Under the pieces are notes generated by a model that had not been told where the DNA came from, did not search any database, and saw nothing but the letters and a program-made list of their open reading frames with translations. Source: Pseudomonas tensinigenes (GTDB lineage: Bacteria > Pseudomonadota > Gammaproteobacteria > Pseudomonadales > Pseudomonadaceae). From it: 64,000 nt of DNA. The first letter of the stretch is position 1. The number at the start of each line of letters is the position of its first letter. Made by a program: the position numbers and the translations under genes. The stretch is taken from NCBI RefSeq assembly GCF_014268445.2, contig NZ_CP077089.1, positions 362,501 to 426,500 on the forward strand, read 5' to 3'. Shown piece by piece: positions 58,100-64,000 of this stretch.

Positions 58100-60159
58100 A
58101 CGGTTTTTTCTCCGGCATTCCGCCGGCCCGTGACTGGTTCTACGGGGTGCGGACTTTTGCAGCGTCGATGATCGCGCTGTACATCGCCTTGCTCATGCAA
58201 ATGCCGCGTCCATATTGGGCAATGGCCACGGTGTATATCGTCTCCAGCCCGTTTCTCGGGCCGACCAGTTCCAAGGCGCTGTACCGTGCCATCGGTACCT
58301 TTCTCGGTGCGGCAGCGGCGGTTTTTTTCGTGCCGATGTTCGTGCAGAGCCCGTATGTGCTGGTGGTGGTTATCGCGCTGTGGACGGGGATTTTGCTGTT
58401 CCTGTCCCTGCAACTGCGCACGGCCAACAACTACGCATTGATGCTCGCCGGTTACACCTTGCCGCTGATTGCCTTGCCGGTGGTGGATAACCCGCTGGCG
58501 GTGTGGGACGTGGCGGAAGCGCGGACCGAAGAGATTTTCCTCGGCATCGCCGTGGCTGCGGTGGTCGGCGCGATGTTCTGGCCACGCCGTCTGGCGCCGG
58601 TGTTCAACGACGCGGTGAGCAAGTGGTTCGCCGACGCAACGACCTATAGCCTGAAATTCCTCAGCCGCGATGTGCAGCCCGAAGAAGTCACCGCACTGCG
58701 CATGGCCATGGTCGCCAACTTCAACAGCCTTGAATTGATGATCGGCCAGTTGCCCCACGAAGGCGCGCGACCGCAAACCGTGCGTAACACCAAAGAATTG
58801 CGCGGGCGGATGATTCATCTGTTGCCGGTGATCGATGCGCTGGAAGATTCGCTCTACGCCCTAGAGCGGCGCACACCAGAGCTGGTGGAAAAATTCGCAC
58901 CGCTGCTCGCCGCGACCCGTGAATGGCTCGGTCACCAAGATGCTGATCTCGACCGCTGGCAAGCGCTGAAAGATCAGCTCGAAGCCCTGCAACCGAGCGT
59001 CGAGGCGCTTGAGGATCGCAGGCAATTGCTGTTCTCCAACTCGATTTATCGCCTCGGCGAATTTATCGATTTATGGCAGGACTGCCGCAGTCTGCAGGAC
59101 GCGATTCTCTGCGAGCGCCAGGACAGCTGGCGCGCGGTCTACCGTCACTGGCGCCTCGGTCGTCTGACGCCGTTCATTGATCGTGGGCTGATGCTCTACT
59201 CGGCGGCCTCGACCGTTCTGGCGATCATCACCGCCTCGGTGCTGTGGATTCTGCTCGGCTGGCCGGATGGCGGCAGTGCGGTGATTCTGGCGGCGGTGGC
59301 GTGCAGTTTCTTTGCCTCGATGGACGATCCGGCACCGCAGATTTACCGGTTCTTTTTCTGGACCGGCATGTCGGTGCTGTTCGCCAGCCTTTATCTGTTT
59401 TTGATTTTGCCCAACCTGCATGACTTCCCGATGCTGGTGCTGGCGTTTTCCATCCCGTTCATCTGCGTCGGCACCCTGACGGTGCAGCCGCGTTTTTTCC
59501 TCGGCATGCTGCTGACGCTGGTCAACACCTCGTCGTTCATCAGTATTCAGGGGGCTTACGACGCGGACTTTTTTGCCTTCGTGAACTCCAACCTCGCGGG
59601 TCCGTTAGGGCTGTTGTTCGCGTTTATCTGGACGCTGGTCGCACGCCCGTTCGGCGCCGAACTGGCGGCGAAACGCCTGACCCGCTTCAGTTGGAAAGAC
59701 ATCGTCCACATGACCGAACCGGCCAACCTTGCCGAACACCGCAAATTGGGCGTGCAGTTGCTCGATCGACTGATGCAGCACCTGCCGCGTCTTGCCCTGA
59801 CCGGCCAGGACACCGGCATTGCCATGCGGGAGGTGCGGGTGGGCCTGAACCTGCTCGATTTGCTCGCCTACACCCCACGGGTGACCGGCGCGCCGAACGC
59901 GCTGTTGCAGCAAGTGGTCAGTGAAGTCGGCGAGTATTTCCGCGCTTGCCTCAAGGCTGGCGAACGCTTGCCGGCGCCAGCGCCGTTGCTGATGACCCTC
60001 GATCGCACTCGTCGCGCACTCAATGGCCACGGCGACGATGAAACCCGTCTGAACCTGTTGCATGCCTTGAGCGGTTTGCGTCTGGCGTTGTTGCCCGGCG
60101 TCGAATTCGTCTCCAGTGCCGACTCCGAAGAACCGCTGCCCGATGGAGCGCCCCTATGA
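58096..60159 (+). CDS. FUSC-family inner-membrane exporter (AaeB-like)
   Basis: 687 residues with two sets of about five to six TM helices and large cytoplasmic segments, the FUSC layout seen in AaeB and related aromatic-acid exporters (MPRPYWAMATVYIVSSPFLG near the start). With DUF1656, HlyD and an outer-membrane factor it forms an efflux route, probably for hydroxylated aromatic carboxylates. It has a TTG start overlapping the marR stop. Confidence 0.9.
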   Translation: MNGFFSGIPPARDWFYGVRTFAASMIALYIALLMQMPRPYWAMATVYIVSSPFLGPTSSKALYRAIGTFLGAAAAVFFVPMFVQSPYVLVVVIALWTGILLFLSLQLRTANNYALMLAGYTLPLIALPVVDNPLAVWDVAEARTEEIFLGIAVAAVVGAMFWPRRLAPVFNDAVSKWFADATTYSLKFLSRDVQPEEVTALRMAMVANFNSLELMIGQLPHEGARPQTVRNTKELRGRMIHLLPVIDALEDSLYALERRTPELVEKFAPLLAATREWLGHQDADLDRWQALKDQLEALQPSVEALEDRRQLLFSNSIYRLGEFIDLWQDCRSLQDAILCERQDSWRAVYRHWRLGRLTPFIDRGLMLYSAASTVLAIITASVLWILLGWPDGGSAVILAAVACSFFASMDDPAPQIYRFFFWTGMSVLFASLYLFLILPNLHDFPMLVLAFSIPFICVGTLTVQPRFFLGMLLTLVNTSSFISIQGAYDADFFAFVNSNLAGPLGLLFAFIWTLVARPFGAELAAKRLTRFSWKDIVHMTEPANLAEHRKLGVQLLDRLMQHLPRLALTGQDTGIAMREVRVGLNLLDLLAYTPRVTGAPNALLQQVVSEVGEYFRACLKAGERLPAPAPLLMTLDRTRRALNGHGDDETRLNLLHALSGLRLALLPGVEFVSSADSEEPLPDGAPL

Positions 60160-60365
60160 TCGGTGATCTGGACATCAGCGGCATTTTCCTGCCGACCCTG
60201 CTGGTGTTGATGGGCATCACTTATGTGCTGTTTTTGCTGGTGCATGCCGTGCTTACGCGCGTGCACTTTTACCGTCTGGTCTGGCACCGGGCATTGTTCA
60301 ACGTGGCCCTCTACGCGGTACTGCTGTACGGCGTGGACTCACTCAGTCGATACCTGATGACATGA
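60156..60365 (+). CDS. DUF1656 small membrane protein (AaeX-like)
   Basis: 69 residues, two TM helices, with the family start IGDLDISGIFLPTLLV. It overlaps both neighbours by ATGA, indicating coupled translation. It always accompanies FUSC/HlyD pairs; the role is unclear. Confidence 0.92.
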   Translation: MIGDLDISGIFLPTLLVLMGITYVLFLLVHAVLTRVHFYRLVWHRALFNVALYAVLLYGVDSLSRYLMT

Positions 60366-61264
60366 AAAAACCGTTTTTGACCATCGGTCGCGTGGTACTG
60401 ACCCTGCTGATCGTGACTTTTGCCGTTGTCCTCGTCTGGCGCATGGTGATGTATTACATGTTCGCGCCATGGACCCGTGACGGCCATATTCGCGCCGACA
60501 TTATCCAGATCGCCCCGGACGTGTCCGGTTTGATTCAGCAGGTTGAAGTGAAAGACAACCAGTTGATCAAGCGCGGCCAGGTGCTGTTCAGCATCGACCA
60601 GGACCGTTTCAAACTGGCCCTGCGTCAGGCCAAGGCGGCTGTCGCCGATCGCGAAGAAACCCTCGCCCAGGCCCAGCGTGAAGCCAAGCGTAACCGTGGC
60701 CTCGGCAACCTCGTACCGGCCGAGCAACTGGAAGAAAGCCAGTCGAAGGTCGCTCGCGCGCAATCGGCACTGGCCGAAGCCATGGTCACCGTGGACAGCG
60801 CTCAGCTCAACCTCGATCGCTCGGTGATCCGCAGCCCGGTCGACGGTTACGTCAACGACCGCGCGCCGCGTCCGCAGGAATTCGTCACCGCCGGGCGTCC
60901 GGTGTTGTCGGTGGTCGACAGCAATTCGTTTCACATTGACGGTTATTTCGAAGAGACCAAACTCGCCGGCATTCATGTCGGTCAGTCGGTGGACATCCGT
61001 GTGATCGGCGACCGCGCCAAACTGCGCGGGCATGTTGAAAGCATCGTCGCCGGTATCGAAGACCGCGACCGCAGCAGCGGCAGCAACTTGCTGCCGAACG
61101 TTAACCCGGCATTCAGCTGGGTGCGGCTGGCGCAGCGGATTCCGGTGCGGATTGCCTTTGATGACGTGCCGGCAGATTTCCGCATGATCGCCGGACGCAC
61201 TGCCACCGTTTCGATCATCGAAGACTCAAAGGTCGACGATAAAAAGCAGGAGCCCGCGCAATGA
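60362..61264 (+). CDS. HlyD-family membrane fusion protein (AaeA-like)
   Basis: 300 residues with one TM helix (about 10-30), a lipoyl half (GLIQQVEVKDNQLIKRGQVL), a short coiled-coil pair and the return half RSPVDGYVNDRAPRPQEFV. It links the FUSC exporter to the outer-membrane channel. Both ends overlap neighbours by ATGA. Confidence 0.93.
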   Translation: MKKPFLTIGRVVLTLLIVTFAVVLVWRMVMYYMFAPWTRDGHIRADIIQIAPDVSGLIQQVEVKDNQLIKRGQVLFSIDQDRFKLALRQAKAAVADREETLAQAQREAKRNRGLGNLVPAEQLEESQSKVARAQSALAEAMVTVDSAQLNLDRSVIRSPVDGYVNDRAPRPQEFVTAGRPVLSVVDSNSFHIDGYFEETKLAGIHVGQSVDIRVIGDRAKLRGHVESIVAGIEDRDRSSGSNLLPNVNPAFSWVRLAQRIPVRIAFDDVPADFRMIAGRTATVSIIEDSKVDDKKQEPAQ

Positions 61265-62703
61265 GCAGGGCGCTGATGATCGCCGGGTTGGGCGTGATGC
61301 TCTCGGCCTGTCAGATGGTCGGGCCGGACTATCAGGTGCCTGAGGATGCGGCGGTTCAGCGCAAGGATCTTCAGGGTGAGCTGGCGGTTGCCGGAAAACC
61401 GGTGGTCTCGGCGCCGGTGCCGGCGGATTGGTGGCGTCTTTATAAGGATGCGCGGCTGGATCAACTGGTGCAGCAGGCCATGGCCTCCAACACCGATCTG
61501 CGCGTGGCGGCGGCGAACCTGCAACGGGCGCGGGCTCAGGTCGATGAGGCCGAAGCAGCGGGTGGCTGGAGCGCAGGTGTGAAGATGGGCGCGCAGCGTT
61601 TGCAAGAGTCTGGTCAGGCATTCTTGCTGCCGGAAAAAGTCCCGGTCGATAACGTCGGCGACATCGGCATCAGCGCTTCTTATCAGTTCGATCTGTGGGG
61701 CACCTTGCAGCGTGGCATCGAGGGCGCGAAGGCCAATGCCGACGCGACCCAGGCCGCGGCAGACACGGCGCGGATCACCTTGGTGGCAGACGTCGTGCGT
61801 GCTTACACCCAAGTCTGCGCGGCCAATGAAGAACGGGAAATCGCCGAGCATTCCCTGGACCTGCAATCGCAAAGCACCACGCTGATCCAGCGACTGCGTG
61901 ACGCCGGTCGTGGTGACGAAACCCAGGTCACCCGATCGCAAACCCAGTTCAAATCCCTGCGCGCCGACTTGCCGCGTTATGAAGCCGCGCGTCAGGCCGG
62001 GCTGTTCCGTTTGTCGATGTTGCTGGCGAAACCGGTTGATCAGTTGCCCGCCGGCACCGCGACCTGCGCCGAGTTGCCGAAAATCGCCCAATTGGTGCCG
62101 GTCGGCGATGGCGCTGCGCTGCTCAAACGTCGCCCGGACATTCGCCAGGCCGAACGTCGTCTGGCCGCTTCGACCGCCGGGATCGGCGTCGCCACGGGCG
62201 AGTTGTATCCGGACATCAGTATCGGCGCGACCATCGGCACTGTTGGTCTCATCGATGACTTGGGTGATCCGTCGACCAACCGCTGGGGCTTTGGCCCGTC
62301 GCTGAGCTGGAAGGTGCCGACCAACGGCGCCCGTGCGCGAATCCGCGAGGCAGAGGCGGCGACCCAAGGCGCATTGGCGCATTTCGACGGCGTGGTGCTC
62401 AACGCCATTCGCGAAACCCAGACCGGCTTGGCCCAGTACAGTGCGCTGCTGCAACGCCGCGATGCGCTGGCCGATGCCGAGCAATCTGCAAAACTGGCCG
62501 CCGACCAGACCCACCGCTTCTTCCAGGCCGGCCGCGAGTCGTTCCTCGCCGACCTGCAAGCGACCCGCACCTACACCGATGTCACCGCGCAACTGGCCGC
62601 CGCCAACACCCAGGTTGCGATGAGCCAGATCGATTTGTTCCTCGCCTTGGGCGGCGGCTGGGAAAGCGGACGAACGCACGCTCCAAGCCCCAGCAAACCC
62701 TGA
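61261..62703 (+). CDS. NodT/OprM-type outer-membrane efflux lipoprotein
   Basis: 480 residues with a lipoprotein signal (LMIAGLGVMLSAC, lipobox LSAC) and two efflux domains; KRRPDIRQAERRLAASTAGIG is the typical middle motif. It completes the efflux operon and is distinct from the OMF gene at 50386. Confidence 0.93.
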   Translation: MSRALMIAGLGVMLSACQMVGPDYQVPEDAAVQRKDLQGELAVAGKPVVSAPVPADWWRLYKDARLDQLVQQAMASNTDLRVAAANLQRARAQVDEAEAAGGWSAGVKMGAQRLQESGQAFLLPEKVPVDNVGDIGISASYQFDLWGTLQRGIEGAKANADATQAAADTARITLVADVVRAYTQVCAANEEREIAEHSLDLQSQSTTLIQRLRDAGRGDETQVTRSQTQFKSLRADLPRYEAARQAGLFRLSMLLAKPVDQLPAGTATCAELPKIAQLVPVGDGAALLKRRPDIRQAERRLAASTAGIGVATGELYPDISIGATIGTVGLIDDLGDPSTNRWGFGPSLSWKVPTNGARARIREAEAATQGALAHFDGVVLNAIRETQTGLAQYSALLQRRDALADAEQSAKLAADQTHRFFQAGRESFLADLQATRTYTDVTAQLAAANTQVAMSQIDLFLALGGGWESGRTHAPSPSKP

Positions 62704-62727
62704 GGCCGTTGCTATGCTTTGAAGTGT

Positions 62728-62759
62728 TGAAGGGGCGCCCCGTGCAAAGCGCCCCTTCA
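62728..62759 (+). terminator. Hairpin after the efflux operon
   Basis: TGAAGGGGCGC and its complement pair over a 10-base loop. There is no T-tract, so it may act as an mRNA end or a weak terminator. Confidence 0.5.
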
Positions 62760-62796
62760 GCGCACATTGCTAGCGCTGGTCTAGGGGAAACCAATA

Positions 62797-63432
62797 ATGA
62801 AAAACCCTTACGCTCTCGGCTTCTGGTGCGCCCTCGCAGCGCTGGTGCTGCTTTCGGCCACCTATTTCTACGGCATCATGCTGGCCCACCAGATCGACAA
62901 GGCCATGGTTTTCCTCGACAGCGCCGTCGCGCTGATTGCGGTCATGGCAATCGTCGTGGTCGCCTGGGCGTCGCTCCAGGTGCAGCGGGTGAAGAAACGG
63001 CAGCTTGAACAGGGCAAGACCCTGGTGCTGATCTGGGACACCAAAGTCGCCCTGCGTCGGGTCGAAACCGTGTTCGACCGGTATTTCTGGGGCAGTTACT
63101 GGCAGCCGGGGCGCACCTTCGCCGAAGTCATGGGCGAACTCACCGGCACGCCGCTGGAAAAAAGCCTCGAAGCGCTGAAAAAGCAGTGTCTGGAACTCGA
63201 CAAGCAGATTGATGGCGAGGGCTGGCACTGGCTCAACAATGCCCGGGAATTGTCCGATGTCGCTACAGCCATGGCCCGCGAGCGCTATCAACTGGATTTC
63301 TGCGATCCGCGCGCCGACGGGCCGGGCGGGGCGGTGATCGATCGGGACTTTGAAGTGCTGGTGTACACCTGGACCGCGCGGCTGAAAAGCTTTGATCATC
63401 AACTGGATGAGATTGAGGTTCAGTATTCCTGA
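62797..63432 (+). CDS. Hypothetical membrane protein with two TM helices
   Basis: 211 residues. There are TM helices at about 8-28 and 40-60, then a cytoplasmic helical domain with several Trp and Asp residues. I do not recognise the family. AGGGGAAACC precedes the ATG. It stands alone between the efflux operon and a REP hairpin. Confidence 0.7.
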   Translation: MKNPYALGFWCALAALVLLSATYFYGIMLAHQIDKAMVFLDSAVALIAVMAIVVVAWASLQVQRVKKRQLEQGKTLVLIWDTKVALRRVETVFDRYFWGSYWQPGRTFAEVMGELTGTPLEKSLEALKKQCLELDKQIDGEGWHWLNNARELSDVATAMARERYQLDFCDPRADGPGGAVIDRDFEVLVYTWTARLKSFDHQLDEIEVQYS

Positions 63433-63455
63433 TTCTCGCTGAATCGACCTGCCTC

Positions 63456-63520
63456 ATCGCGAGCAGGCTCACTCCTACATTTGGAATGCGTTTCCCTGTA
63501 GGAGTGAGCCTGCTCGCGAT
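63456..63520. repeat. REP hairpin (GCTCACTCCTAC class)
   Basis: Arms ATCGCGAGCAGGCTCACTCC and complement around ATTTGGAATGCGTTTCCCT. Confidence 0.92.
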
Positions 63521-63724
63521 AGCGCCCTAAAAAACAGCGAAACTCTTCCAGCCTGGCGACTGTCCACTCTCCCCATAGACACTCTTTAACCTTTAAACAT
63601 TGGGCCGTCTTGCGCGCCCGGTGCTAATCTCCACCGTTGAATTCAGCGCAGTCGAGCCGCGACCCGGTCACGGGTTCAGGGAAGACGACCACACTCACAG
63701 CCACGGAAATCGATCAGGTCATTC

Positions 63725-64000
63725 ATGAATAAATCAGCAGGCGTGCTTCTCGGAATTGTTGTTGCCATCGGCGCGATCAGCGCAGGCGGGGCCTGGTACA
63801 CCGGGACCAAGATCGAAGGCGTGCTCAACAACGCCGTTAGCAATGCCAACCAAGAGCTGCAAACGGCCATGGCCGGTTCCAATGGCACTGCGTCGCTGGA
63901 ACTGGTGTCGCTGGAGCGCCACACCTTCACCAGCACCGCGCACTACCGCCTCAAAGGTGAAGGCGAGATGTTCGGCGATGCACCGGTCGAACTGCTGTTC
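63725..64000 (+). CDS. DUF945 (YdgA-like) family protein, 5' part only
   Basis: The first 92 codons of a DUF945 protein, cut by the window end. It starts MNKSAGVLLGIVVAIGAISA, an uncleaved or signal-anchor helix, then GGAWYTGTKIEGVLNNAV, typical of the family. E. coli YdgA-type proteins are periplasmic or inner-membrane anchored, of unknown function. Confidence 0.85.
   Translation, partial: MNKSAGVLLGIVVAIGAISAGGAWYTGTKIEGVLNNAVSNANQELQTAMAGSNGTASLELVSLERHTFTSTAHYRLKGEGEMFGDAPVELLF

Overview
The window is a chromosomal segment of a Pseudomonas, most likely the P. fluorescens group. The evidence is the rRNA sequence, the GC-rich coding style, the two Pseudomonas-type REP hairpin families, and the complete Lap adhesion locus: LapG, LapD with Trp125 and degenerate GGDEF/EAL motifs, LapA with a TAAG cleavage site at residues 107-110, and LapEBC. 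Assignments come from reading the sequence and recalling families; no database search was run.

Layout. 1-2784: the end of an rrn operon, with the 3' three quarters of 23S rRNA and two tandem 5S genes, each followed by a terminator. 2812-8199 (minus): an iron-siderophore module, Fur box - fecI sigma - fecR anti-sigma - hydroxamate-type TonB receptor - PepSY membrane protein. 8466-10346: a chemoreceptor. 10499-16097 (minus): the four-gene mgoBCAD (pvfABCD) operon, a signalling-metabolite cluster with a heme-oxygenase-like enzyme, an AurF-like N-oxygenase, an A-T-reductase NRPS and an SRPBCC protein. 16098-16842: an AT-rich gap holding a probable remnant ORF. 16843-17553: a GntR regulator with a palindromic putative operator.

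17751-43415: the Lap system. LapG (periplasmic protease) and LapD (c-di-GMP receptor) are on plus. The 5712-residue adhesin LapA is on minus. LapE, LapB and LapC (type I secretion) are on plus. When c-di-GMP is high LapD sequesters LapG; when it is low LapG cuts LapA at TAAG and releases the cell from the surface. About 12.9 kb of lapA is an array of 43 units of exactly 300 bp in perfect register, 39 of them alternating between two types to give a 600-bp period.

43777-46442: a TauD-type dioxygenase with an ABC ATPase and permease but no adjacent binding protein. 46645-51993: a LysR regulator followed by an EmrB/EmrA/OprM-type tripartite pump whose outer-membrane gene has a REP hairpin inside its first codons. 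52049-56034: a GT-C glycosyltransferase, a slipin/NfeD pair, a YbaK-like deacylase and a DUF2789 protein. 56063-57553: a class II-like Fic protein preceded by helically phased A-tracts. 57632-62703: a tightly overlapping marR - FUSC - DUF1656 - HlyD - OMF operon (AaeXAB-like efflux). The window closes with a two-TM protein and the start of a DUF945 protein.

REP hairpins lie between many genes and fall into two sequence classes. A third repeat family shares the inner stem and spacer of one of them.
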